In this document: positions 8,320-16,797 of the stretch, one piece after another
Layout: every line of letters starts with the position of its first letter
How positions within the stretch are numbered: the stretch's first letter is position 1
DNA from: Marinomonas ostreistagni
Lineage (GTDB): Bacteria > Pseudomonadota > Gammaproteobacteria > Pseudomonadales > Marinomonadaceae
Direction: 5' to 3'
Assembly: GCF_016461785.1 (NCBI RefSeq)
Contig: NZ_JAEMUH010000003.1
Span: forward strand, 186,001 to 250,000
DNA length: 64,000 bases
Program-made: the position numbers and the translations under genes
The notes under the pieces: model-generated
What the model was told of the DNA's origin: nothing
What the model saw: the letters and a program-made list of their open reading frames with translations, nothing else
The model's database searches: none

Positions 8320-11300
8320 ATGAAATTCAGTCACTTTTTTATCAGTCGACCTATTTTTGCGGCGATGCTGTCTTTGCTGATTCTGATCGGCGGCGGCATT
8401 TCCCTATTTCAGTTGCCTGTCAGTGAATATCCAGAAGTTGTCCCACCCACTGTGGTCGTAACGGCCAACTATCCTGGTGCCAACCCTAAAGTTATCGCTG
8501 AAACCGTTGCCGCGCCTCTGGAACAAGAAATGAATGGCGTGGAAAACATGTTGTACATGTTTTCTCAAGCGACGACCGATGGACGCATGACTTTAACCCT
8601 GACGTTCGCTTTGGGAACGGACTTGGATCGTGCTCAGGTACAGGTGCAAAACCGTGTCTCCAGTGCTTTACCAAGATTGCCAGAGGAAGTGCAGCGACTT
8701 GGGGTGGTCGCTGAGAAATCGTCGCCTAACTTAACCATGGTGGTACATCTGTTCTCGCCTGAGGGTGATCGCGATATTAGCTATCTATCAAACTACGCAG
8801 ATATTTATATCAAAGACGCTTTGGCGCGTTTGCCGGGCGTGGGTGATGTACAGATGTTCGGTGGTGGTAAATATTCCATGCGCTTATGGCTTGATCCTGA
8901 CGCTTTAGCTTCCCGTGACTTGATTCCAAGTGATGTGGTGCAGGCCGTTAGGGAACAAAACCAGCAAGTCGCTGCGGGCAGTTTAGGTGCTCAACCCGTC
9001 GCTAACGACAGTGAATTCCAAATCTTATTGAATGTGAAAGGTCGTCTTGAAAGTATTGATGAATTTGAAAACATCATCGTTCAAGTCAATGATAATGGCG
9101 CTATCACACGTCTAAAAGATGTGGCTAGGATCGAGCTTGGACAGGATTCCTATTCTCTTCGTGCGCTACTGAACGGTCAAACTGCGGTCGCCATTCCTAT
9201 TTTCCAACGACCAGGTTCGAATGCCATTGAGTTGTCGAACCAAGTTCGAGCGCAAATGGACGAGTTGTCCCAGAGTTTTCCTCAAGGGGTCGACTATGCG
9301 ATTGCTTACGACCCGACAGTCTTTGTGCGTGGTTCCATTGATGCGGTGATCAATACGTTACTAGAAGCGATTGTCCTAGTCGTAATTGTGGTGATTCTAT
9401 TCCTACAAACATGGCGCGCCTCGATCATTCCATTAATTGCCGTGCCCGTTTCCTTGGTCGGTACGTTTGCCGTCATGCAGTGGCTTGGGGTCTCAATCAA
9501 CACCTTGTCTTTGTTTGGCTTGGTTCTAGCCATCGGTATCGTGGTGGATGATGCCATTGTCGTGGTGGAAAACGTCGAGCGTAATATCGAGAATGGTTTG
9601 TCGCCAGTGGCAGCCACTAGACAAGCCATGAGTGAGGTCACCGGACCGATCATAGCCATTGCTTTAGTGCTGTGTGCGGTGTTTATTCCAACAGCGTTTA
9701 TACAGGGCTTAAGTGGCCAGTTTTACAAACAGTTCGCACTAACGATTACGATTTCGACACTGATTTCTGCGTTTAACTCACTAACCTTATCGCCTGCGTT
9801 ATCCGCTATTTTGCTGCGCTCTCATGATGCCAAACCCGATGCGTTAACACGTGTTATGAACGCCATATTTGGTCGTTGGTTGTTTACACCGTTTAACCGC
9901 CTATTTGATCGTGGTGGGCGAGCATACGAGAAGGGTGTGAAAAAGCTGATTCGATTAGGTGTGGTGGTTGGCGTTGTATACGTGGGCTTGCTTGGTGGCA
10001 CGTTCAAATTATTCGATGAGGTGCCAGGTGGTTTTATCCCGATTCAGGATAAGCAGTACTTGGTTGCGATTGCTCAGTTACCAGACGCGGCAAGTTTAGA
10101 TCGAACAGAAGCCGTGGTACGTGAAATGGAACAAATTGCATTGGCGACACCAGGTGTTATGCAAACCGTGTCATTTCCTGGCCTTTCGGTGAATGGTTTT
10201 ACCAACAGTTCAAACAGTGCCATTGTCTTTGTGACACTGGATGAGTTTGCTGAGCGTAAAGCGCCAGAATTGTCTGCTGGAGCCATTGCAGGCCAATTGA
10301 ATGGTCGCTTCAGCACCATTGATGAGGCATTTGTGGCGATCTTTCCACCGCCGCCTATTTTAGGGCTTGGCTCAACTGGGGGCTTTAAACTACAGATTGA
10401 AGATCGTGCCAGCCTAGGCTTTGATGCCTTGTTTGCCAATCTGCAAAAAGTCATGAATGCGGCTTACCAAGATCCAGCCTTAACCGGCGTGTTCTCAAGT
10501 TTCCGTATTCAGGTTCCGCAAATGGACATTGAAGTGGATCGTGATCAGGCCTTGTTGCAAGGCATTCCTCTGGATCAGGTATTTGAAACGCTGCAGATCT
10601 ACTTGGGTTCAGCGTACGTCAACGATTTCAATTTATTTGGCAAAACCTATCAGGTAAATGCCCAAGCTGAAGCTGAACATAGGGTGGACCCCGAGCAGAT
10701 TTTGCGCTTAAAGGTCCGCAATAATGTCGGAGCGATGGTGCCGTTAGGATCTATTCTAACCGTGGAGCCAACCATTGGTCCGGATCGTGTGATGCACTAT
10801 AACGGTTACCCTACCGCTGAGTTAAATGGTAACCCAGCCCCTGGGTACAGCTCGGATCAGGCACAGGCGGCCATTCAGAAAATTCTAAATGAGCAGCTTG
10901 ATAAAGGCATGGCGTTTGAATGGACAGAAGTGACGTACCAACAGATATTGGCAGGTAATACCATGGTGTATATCTTCCCGTTGGTGGTACTGCTTGTGTT
11001 TATGGTGCTGGCAGCACAGTACGAGAGTCTTACGCTGCCGCTAGCGATCATTTTGATTGTACCGATGACCATTTTATCTGCTTTAGCAGGTGTATGGTTA
11101 ACGTCAGGGGACAACAATATTTTCACTCGGGTAGCTTTAATCGTACTGGTTGCTTTGGCCAGTAAAAATGCCATCCTGATGGTTGAATTTGCGCGTGATA
11201 AACGTCATCAAGGTGAGTCTCGCTTAGAAGCGATACTGTCTGCCTGTCGTTTGCGTTTACGTCCGATCCTGATGACATCCATTGCCTTCACCGCAGGCGT

Positions 11301-11457
11301 GGTGCCATTGGTATTAGCTACCGGCGCGGGGGCAGAAATGCGTCAGGCGATGGGGGTGGCTGTATTCTCTGGCATGATTGGTGTTACGGTGTTTGGTTTA
11401 TTGTTTACACCGGTTTTTTACATGGCCATGACCGCTTTGGAACGAAAGAAGTCCTAG
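8320..11457 (+). CDS. RND multidrug efflux pump, inner-membrane transporter (MexF/AcrB type, HAE1)
   Basis: 1045 residues, normal length for HAE1 pumps, with 12 predicted membrane helices in two repeats and two large periplasmic loops. N-terminus MKFSHFFISRPIFAAMLSL and the periplasmic SEYPEVVPPTVVV are family hallmarks. The proton-relay pair Asp410-Asp411 is present in VVDDAIVVVENVER (TM4). A matching lysine/asparagine-rich TM10 motif is seen at ALASKNAILMVEFAR. The porter-domain sequence most resembles MexF/OqxB pumps, which export phenicols, quinolones and biocides; the actual substrates are unknown. A very strong terminator ends the operon. Confidence 0.95.
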   Translation: MKFSHFFISRPIFAAMLSLLILIGGGISLFQLPVSEYPEVVPPTVVVTANYPGANPKVIAETVAAPLEQEMNGVENMLYMFSQATTDGRMTLTLTFALGTDLDRAQVQVQNRVSSALPRLPEEVQRLGVVAEKSSPNLTMVVHLFSPEGDRDISYLSNYADIYIKDALARLPGVGDVQMFGGGKYSMRLWLDPDALASRDLIPSDVVQAVREQNQQVAAGSLGAQPVANDSEFQILLNVKGRLESIDEFENIIVQVNDNGAITRLKDVARIELGQDSYSLRALLNGQTAVAIPIFQRPGSNAIELSNQVRAQMDELSQSFPQGVDYAIAYDPTVFVRGSIDAVINTLLEAIVLVVIVVILFLQTWRASIIPLIAVPVSLVGTFAVMQWLGVSINTLSLFGLVLAIGIVVDDAIVVVENVERNIENGLSPVAATRQAMSEVTGPIIAIALVLCAVFIPTAFIQGLSGQFYKQFALTITISTLISAFNSLTLSPALSAILLRSHDAKPDALTRVMNAIFGRWLFTPFNRLFDRGGRAYEKGVKKLIRLGVVVGVVYVGLLGGTFKLFDEVPGGFIPIQDKQYLVAIAQLPDAASLDRTEAVVREMEQIALATPGVMQTVSFPGLSVNGFTNSSNSAIVFVTLDEFAERKAPELSAGAIAGQLNGRFSTIDEAFVAIFPPPPILGLGSTGGFKLQIEDRASLGFDALFANLQKVMNAAYQDPALTGVFSSFRIQVPQMDIEVDRDQALLQGIPLDQVFETLQIYLGSAYVNDFNLFGKTYQVNAQAEAEHRVDPEQILRLKVRNNVGAMVPLGSILTVEPTIGPDRVMHYNGYPTAELNGNPAPGYSSDQAQAAIQKILNEQLDKGMAFEWTEVTYQQILAGNTMVYIFPLVVLLVFMVLAAQYESLTLPLAIILIVPMTILSALAGVWLTSGDNNIFTRVALIVLVALASKNAILMVEFARDKRHQGESRLEAILSACRLRLRPILMTSIAFTAGVVPLVLATGAGAEMRQAMGVAVFSGMIGVTVFGLLFTPVFYMAMTALERKKS

Positions 11458-11482
11458 TCAAAAGAATACTGACGACTCTGCA

Positions 11483-11517
11483 AAAAGGGGGCTCCAATTT
11501 TGGAGCCCCCTTTTGTT
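11483..11517 (+). terminator. strong terminator between the RND pump and the convergent LysR gene
   Basis: A near-continuous inverted repeat (11484-11498 with 11501-11515, GGGGGCTCC core) is followed by T residues. A-runs on the other side make it usable by both convergent genes. Confidence 0.9.
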
Positions 11518-11519
11518 TG

Positions 11520-12446
11520 TTATAGATTGTGAATCATATCTTCGAGTTCATGAGGACACTGGTCTTTTACATTCGCCAGCATGTAATCAATAAACACACG
11601 GGTTTTGGCCGGTAGGTAATGTCGTGAAGAATAGTAAATCATGACGCGGATTGGATCGGCTTCGTAGTCTTTCAAAATACGACGAAAACCACCTTGTTCT
11701 AAGCATGTTTCATAATTACCGACGCCAACGGCGGCAATGCCAACCCCCATTTCCACCGCGGTCATGGCAGCTGAGAGGTTGTTGACGATCAGATTGCCTT
11801 CCGGTTCCATTTGAATTTGCTCACCGTCGATTCGAAAATTCCAGACTTTCTTTTTTCCAGTGGTGTCTGAACGGTAGGCAATGCAGTTGTGTTGTAGCAG
11901 ATCTTGCGGGCAAGAAGGCTCACCATACTTACGGATGTACTCGCGGTTGGCCACCAAAACTGGCTGGAGAGAGTAGAACTCTCTAGCAATCAGTGCACTA
12001 TCAACATTGCCTAGGATACCAATACCAACATCGGCTCCTTCTTTAACGAGATCTCCCATACGGTCGTCAAACTTTAAGTCCAACTCAATATCAGGATATT
12101 TCTTGAGAAAATCAGGCACTAACGGCAGTACAAACATGCGTCCAAAACTGTCCGGAAGATTCACTTTCAAACGCCCATGAGGGGCTTTTTGTTTGTCGGT
12201 ACTGAGACGAATTTGATCCTCAAGTTGCTCTATCAAATGCCCGGTGCGTTTGTAGAGTTCCTGACCGTCTTCGGTCAAGGTGAGGGAGTGAGTAGAGCGA
12301 TGAAACAGTCGTAATTCTAAGTTTTTCTCAAGCTGCGAAATGGATTTACTGATGGCGGCCGAAGACACGCCCAGCAATCTTGCTGCACTGGAGAAACTGC
12401 CGTTTTTCACCACCGTGTTAAAAATATTTAGCTGGTTTGGAATCAT
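11520..12446 (-). CDS. LysR-family transcriptional regulator (CrgA/YafC-like subgroup)
   Basis: 308 residues from the ATG at 12446, which has GGAAGG seven bases upstream; a TTG five codons earlier is the alternative and overlaps that site. Helix-turn-helix: NQLNIFNTVVKNGSFSSAAR, LGVSSAAISKSISQLEKNLE. The ligand-binding domain (GRLKVNLPDSFGRMFVLPLV) is typical of the LysR subgroup that often controls neighbouring oxidoreductase genes or itself. It is convergent with the efflux operon and divergent from the YkvA-like gene, so control of the pump is possible but not indicated by gene order. Confidence 0.88.
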   Translation of the reverse strand: MIPNQLNIFNTVVKNGSFSSAARLLGVSSAAISKSISQLEKNLELRLFHRSTHSLTLTEDGQELYKRTGHLIEQLEDQIRLSTDKQKAPHGRLKVNLPDSFGRMFVLPLVPDFLKKYPDIELDLKFDDRMGDLVKEGADVGIGILGNVDSALIAREFYSLQPVLVANREYIRKYGEPSCPQDLLQHNCIAYRSDTTGKKKVWNFRIDGEQIQMEPEGNLIVNNLSAAMTAVEMGVGIAAVGVGNYETCLEQGGFRRILKDYEADPIRVMIYYSSRHYLPAKTRVFIDYMLANVKDQCPHELEDMIHNL

Positions 12447-12677
12447 TAACGGGCCTTCCAAGAAAAAAATAAAGCCAAGCGGAAGAGGGTCCGTAGGGGC
12501 TTTTGATTGATTGAAAAGTATACCATTTTCATGCTTAGTTTGGCGGATTTAATAGACCCTAATGCCGAGTTAAATGAGGAAAAAAACGGGCTTAATTTAT
12601 GAATTGATAGGCTTATCTATGGCTTTTCACAGAGAGTATGTCAGGCTGAATAAATCAACGAAAAATAGGAGGTGGCT

Positions 12678-13121
12678 ATGCAGTTTAGTCGATTTCAATT
12701 TCGAAAGTGCGCAGAGTCTAAGGACAAGAATCGCGACTTTATCGCCGAAGAACCTATTTCCCTAGATCAAGCAGCGCAAGAGTATGCGGTAAAATATGAT
12801 GAGCTCAACTTTTGGCAAAAATGTAAACGCTATGCTAATCGCATCGGGCGAGCGGGATTAGAGAAAGTATTCAGCCTCTATTACGCCACCCAACATAAGG
12901 ACTGTACCTTAGCACAAAAAGCAGCAATCTATGGGGCGTTGGGGTATCTGCTCACGCCTATTGATGTAATCCCCGACTTGACGCCATTTTTCGGTTACAG
13001 TGATGGCATCAGTTTGATCAGCAGCGCCTTAATTGCCGTGGCTTCTTTAATTGATGATGGCGTCAAAGAAAAAGCTAAGGTCAAAGTGGAACAATTAATA
13101 GGGGAAACGGAGTCAGAATGA
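12678..13121 (+). CDS. YkvA-like DUF1232 membrane protein
   Basis: 147 residues. The DUF1232 signature is clear: AAIYGALGYLLTPIDVIPDL followed by TPFFGYSDGISLISSAL. The family normally ends this motif with a DD pair (GxxDD), here SDG. There are one or two hydrophobic segments in the C-terminal half and a basic N-terminal half. ATG at 12678 is chosen because a full AGGAGG site sits five bases upstream, overlapping the alternative GTG at 12672. Function of the family is unknown. It overlaps the racemase gene by four bases (ATGA), so the two are translationally coupled. Confidence 0.85.
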   Translation: MQFSRFQFRKCAESKDKNRDFIAEEPISLDQAAQEYAVKYDELNFWQKCKRYANRIGRAGLEKVFSLYYATQHKDCTLAQKAAIYGALGYLLTPIDVIPDLTPFFGYSDGISLISSALIAVASLIDDGVKEKAKVKVEQLIGETESE

Positions 13122-13810
13122 AAACAATCGGATTATTAGGTGGCATGAGCTGGGAAAGCACACAGGGATATTATCGGGCCATTAATGAGGGTGTGAAAGA
13201 AGCCCTAGGCGGTCTGCACTCTGCCAAGCTGGTACTGAATAGTGTGGATTTTGCTGAAATAGAAGCCTGCCAACAAAGCGGAGACTGGCGCAAGGCAGGA
13301 GAGATACTGGCTCAAGCTGCCCAAGGAGTCGAGGCAGCGGGAGCGGACTGTCTGCTAATTTGTACCAACACCATGCACAAAGTGGCAGAGGACATTGATG
13401 ATGCGATCTCCATTCCACTTATCCATATCGCAGATGCCACCGGTGAGGCTTTAAAGCAAGCAGGCGTTAAACGAGTCGGGCTGCTGGGAACCGCATTCAC
13501 TATGGAGCAAGACTTTTATAAAGGTCGCCTAAGTGAGCGTTATGATTTAGAAGTATTGGTGCCCAAAGCAGAAGATCGGGCTCTGATTCACCGAGTGATT
13601 TTCCAAGAGCTATGTGTTGGCATTACAACGAATGCCTCAAAAGCTGAATACTTACGTATTATTGAAGCGTTAAAAGAGCAGGGCGCTGAAGCGGTGATAC
13701 TAGGATGCACTGAAATTGGCATGCTGGTCACCCAGGCTGATACAGATACTCCGTTGTTTGATACTACTGAGATTCATGCGGGTGCGGCGGTTACTTTTGC
13801 ATTAAAGTAA
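13118..13810 (+). CDS. aspartate/glutamate racemase family protein (YgeA/RacD type)
   Basis: 230 residues. The two catalytic cysteines are in place: Cys82 in ICTNTMH and Cys197 in LGCTEI, with N-terminal LLGGMSWESTQGYYR as in YgeA/RacX broad-specificity racemases. These enzymes epimerise amino acids by two-base chemistry without PLP. The Met after CTNT and the Glu after CT fit this subgroup. The start overlaps the upstream YkvA-like stop codon. The physiological substrate (Asp, Glu or others for D-amino-acid supply) cannot be read from sequence. Confidence 0.92.
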   Translation: MKTIGLLGGMSWESTQGYYRAINEGVKEALGGLHSAKLVLNSVDFAEIEACQQSGDWRKAGEILAQAAQGVEAAGADCLLICTNTMHKVAEDIDDAISIPLIHIADATGEALKQAGVKRVGLLGTAFTMEQDFYKGRLSERYDLEVLVPKAEDRALIHRVIFQELCVGITTNASKAEYLRIIEALKEQGAEAVILGCTEIGMLVTQADTDTPLFDTTEIHAGAAVTFALK

Positions 13811-13921
13811 ATAATCCATTAACTATCTGGTTTTCTTTTGCCATATTTGATCCTTAATAGAGTGTTATGTTTAAAGCCTAATATCACTCACTATTTTTAC
13901 AACACATAAGAGGGATTACCT

Positions 13922-14455
13922 GTGAAAGTATTAGCCTTTGCAGCAACGAACCACAAAGCATCAATCAACAAACAACTTGTGACTCATGCGGCCAACATCG
14001 TGGCGCAAAATACGGGTGCCGACGTTGAAGTGCTGGATCTAAACGATTACGAATTACCGCTCTACAGTATCGAGCGCCAGACGGAAAACGGTATGCATCC
14101 GTTGGCTCAACAGTTCTTCGATAAAGTTGGTGCAGCGGATGCGGTGCTGATTTCATTTGCTGAGCACAATGGTTCTTATGCCGCAGTGTATAAGAACTTA
14201 TTTGATTGGGCGTCTCGTATCGATATGAAGGTATACCAAAACAAACCAACCGTTTTATTGGCAACATCTCCAGGACCTGGTGGTGCTGGAAACGTGTTGG
14301 CGGGGGCAGTGAACTCTGCGGGCTTTTTCGCAATGGATTTAAAAGGTAGCTTGTCAGTGCCTTCATTTAACGACAACTTCGATACGGATAAAGGTATTTT
14401 GGTCAACGAAGAGTTGTCTGCAAAACTAAAAGATATCCTAGCGGCGTTAGGTTAG
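13922..14455 (+). CDS. NAD(P)H-dependent FMN reductase (flavodoxin-like fold)
   Basis: 177 residues. The N-terminal phosphate-binding loop AFAATNHKASINKQL corresponds to the family's GSxRxxSxN motif in a variant form, and AEHNGSYAAVYKNLFDWASR is the flavin-contact motif (usually EYNxSxxxxLKNxxDW). The start is GTG at 13922, preceded by GAGGG seven bases upstream. The family reduces FMN, quinones or azo compounds. It is monocistronic with a terminator after it. The specific acceptor is unknown. Confidence 0.88.
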   Translation: MKVLAFAATNHKASINKQLVTHAANIVAQNTGADVEVLDLNDYELPLYSIERQTENGMHPLAQQFFDKVGAADAVLISFAEHNGSYAAVYKNLFDWASRIDMKVYQNKPTVLLATSPGPGGAGNVLAGAVNSAGFFAMDLKGSLSVPSFNDNFDTDKGILVNEELSAKLKDILAALG

Positions 14456-14500
14456 CGCTTTATTCGCTGCTAGTTTTATGTTGGCGATGATTAGGTGATG

Positions 14501-14533
14501 AAAAAGCGGCTTTCAGCCGCTTTTTTTATTTTT
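14501..14533 (+). terminator. Rho-independent terminator after the FMN reductase
   Basis: A perfect 11-bp stem (AAAAAGCGGCT / AGCCGCTTTTT, 14501-14511 with 14515-14525) has a 3-base loop and runs into a long T tract. Confidence 0.93.
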
Positions 14534-14730
14534 CTTGATGCGAAAAACTCCTTAAGCAACTACTCATAAAGGAGTTAGAGGTAACTAAGTTTTCTGTTAT
14601 GTTTTTGTAAGCTTTTCGTAAGAGGGGGGCTGGGGCATCTATTTTTAATAGATGATAATTATTTACCATTGAAAATATTTTATAAATGTAGATAATTCGC
14701 GCTGGATTTATTTATAAGGATAGTAAAGTC

Positions 14731-15756
14731 ATGGATGTATCGAATAAAAATGATGGCACATTAAAGGATATTATATTTACGGCAGGAAAGTGGCAGTACT
14801 TCAAGCTTTGGGTCGTTAATATGGTACTTAGTATACTGTCATTAGGCATATACAGCGCTTGGGCAAAAGTTAGAAATACGCAATATATTTACGGCCATAC
14901 TTTAGTTGATGGTGTGAGGCTAGAGTATTTAGCGCAGCCTTTGCAAATTCTAAAAGGGCGAATTGTCGCTTTGCTCTTATTGCTTTCCTATATAGTTTGT
15001 ACGATTTTCTTTCCTCTTTTCAGTGCATTGATTTCGCTGATTATCTACGCTGTATACCCTTTGTTAATGGTAAAAGCACTTCGCTTTAATTTAAGACATA
15101 CTTCATACCGAAAGGTTAGATTTGGCTTTTCTGGAAGTACTAAAAGTGCTTATTTCAACTTTTTGCTACTACCTATTCTAGGCACCTTGAGCTTAGGATT
15201 GGCAATGCCATGGGTATTGTTCCGTATTAACCAGTTTATTTATGGTAACTTACTATATGGTGATAAAAAATTTGAAATCAACATCAAATGCCGAGTTTTC
15301 TATAAGGCTGTTATCATATCAATTATTTCATTCTTAGTGCCTATAGCTGTCATTGCTCCTCTGCTATGGGGGAGTTTTTCCGATAATCCAATTATTTTAA
15401 TTGGATCTATTTATGCATCTTATTTTATTGCATTCCTAGCGTTTTCTGTTTATTCAGTCCTAATTCGAAACCACATCGTTAACTCTTTAGAAGTGAAAGA
15501 TATTATGTCTTTCAAATCAAACCTTGGTTTTGGACGCTATTTCTGGACGGTGTTTAGCAATTTGATAATGATTATTTTTAGTGTTGGTTTACTATTTCCA
15601 GTGGCTAGAGTTCGAATGCTTAGTGTTCTCTACTCAGCAACACAAGTTGTATTGTATCCGGGAATAGAGGAACTCTCATCCTCTTCGAATGAGCTTGATT
15701 CTGCATTAGGAGAAGAAGTATCAAGCTTCTTTGATGCTGGCTTATCACTCTCTTAG
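14731..15756 (+). CDS. DUF898 (YjgN-family) multi-spanning membrane protein
   Basis: 341 residues with about eight hydrophobic segments. The DUF898 signature is seen in residues 35-60: LSLGIYSAWAKVRNTQYIYG. Related segments recur at 150-175 (GTLSLGLAMPWVLFRINQFI) and 283-305 (FSVGLLFPVARVRMLSVLY). The long hydrophobic regions between them (about 75-120 and 190-250) also resemble one another, so the protein looks like repeated units. The C-terminal 30 residues are Ser/Glu rich and hydrophilic. Function of the family is unknown. The gene is nine bases upstream of an M48 protease gene, a pairing that recurs in proteobacteria. The DNA is visibly A+T-richer than its neighbours. Confidence 0.88.
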   Translation: MDVSNKNDGTLKDIIFTAGKWQYFKLWVVNMVLSILSLGIYSAWAKVRNTQYIYGHTLVDGVRLEYLAQPLQILKGRIVALLLLLSYIVCTIFFPLFSALISLIIYAVYPLLMVKALRFNLRHTSYRKVRFGFSGSTKSAYFNFLLLPILGTLSLGLAMPWVLFRINQFIYGNLLYGDKKFEINIKCRVFYKAVIISIISFLVPIAVIAPLLWGSFSDNPIILIGSIYASYFIAFLAFSVYSVLIRNHIVNSLEVKDIMSFKSNLGFGRYFWTVFSNLIMIIFSVGLLFPVARVRMLSVLYSATQVVLYPGIEELSSSSNELDSALGEEVSSFFDAGLSLS

Positions 15757-15765
15757 GTAAGATAC

Positions 15766-16782
15766 GTGATTCAAATATCAGGTTTGTATCAAAGTGCCAC
15801 TTCATCTCGTGTAGATGAAGTGGTTTTGTCTTTAAAAGAGGGTGTTATCTTAATAAGAAGTGGTGATGCCATTTCAGAACAATTTAATTATTCCTCTTGT
15901 AAAATTAATTCAACTCTCCCTGGGGTTCCGACGAGTATTACTCTTCCAAATGGTGCGGTGTTTACTCCTCATACGACAGGATTCAAGTGGCCAGCTAAAA
16001 AGCAAAGATGGTCTGAACTGCTTAATCAATTAGAGAGTAAATGGCATCTAGTGTTAGCCTCAGTTGCCGCTCTAATATTATGTGTATTTCTTTTTATCCA
16101 AAGTGGTGTACCACTTTTGTCAAAATATATTGCGTTATGGCTACCCAGTTCTGTCTCTGAAGTAATGGGGAAGCAAACATTACTTGCATTGGATAAGCTT
16201 CATGTATTTGAAGTAAGTTCTCTTGAGCAGCGTAAACAAGAAGAAGTTCGTGCTCGCTGGGATCGTTTGTTGGCACAATCAGACCTTTCTATCACTGGTT
16301 ATTCGCTGAGATTTCGTAGTTGGAGTAATGGTCCAAATGCATTGGCATTAGCGGATGGTACGGTGATTGTCACGGACAGTCTTGTTAAGTTGATGGCAGA
16401 AGATCTACGGCAGCTTGACGCTATTTTGCTTCACGAAATAGGACATATTGAGAATCGACATGTTTTGCAAGCTGCAATAAGGTCAACAATCATAACAACA
16501 CTCTATACCCTTATTTTGGGTGACCTAGATGGGATTGCAGAATCCATTTTGGGCTCAGGGGTGAGCCTAATTGACTTAGCTTTCTCTCGTGATATGGAAA
16601 GAGAAGCTGATGAGTATGCTTATCAAAGTCTCAAAAACTTGGGCCGTCCAATGTATGACTTTTCTGATGCACTGAAGACATTAAAAGAGGTATATGAAGT
16701 CGATGGGGAGAGTGATCATTGGCAGTATTTAAGTTCTCATCCCGATATTGATCAGCGTATTCAAGCTCAATCTGAAGATTGA
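15766..16782 (+). CDS. membrane-tethered M48-family zinc metalloprotease
   Basis: 338 residues. Zinc site HEIGH at 223-227 (His223, His227, catalytic Glu224), third ligand probably Glu278 in MEREADEYA, and the late M48 motif SSHPDIDQRI at 323-332. One clear membrane helix lies at about residues 93-112, preceded by a 90-residue beta-rich domain with a DNA-free, unassigned sequence. A second hydrophobic stretch follows the HEIGH helix (about 240-270). The start is GTG at 15766. It is co-transcribed with the DUF898 gene. M48 proteases such as HtpX and BepA act in envelope or membrane quality control; the substrate here is unknown and the DUF898 protein is a natural candidate partner. Confidence 0.88.
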   Translation: MIQISGLYQSATSSRVDEVVLSLKEGVILIRSGDAISEQFNYSSCKINSTLPGVPTSITLPNGAVFTPHTTGFKWPAKKQRWSELLNQLESKWHLVLASVAALILCVFLFIQSGVPLLSKYIALWLPSSVSEVMGKQTLLALDKLHVFEVSSLEQRKQEEVRARWDRLLAQSDLSITGYSLRFRSWSNGPNALALADGTVIVTDSLVKLMAEDLRQLDAILLHEIGHIENRHVLQAAIRSTIITTLYTLILGDLDGIAESILGSGVSLIDLAFSRDMEREADEYAYQSLKNLGRPMYDFSDALKTLKEVYEVDGESDHWQYLSSHPDIDQRIQAQSED

Positions 16783-16797
16783 GCTTGAAGATAAAGC

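Noticed and set aside
12574-12765. 63-residue ORF before the YkvA-like gene
   Set aside because: It overlaps the well-supported YkvA-like start in another frame, and has no recognisable domain or ribosome site.
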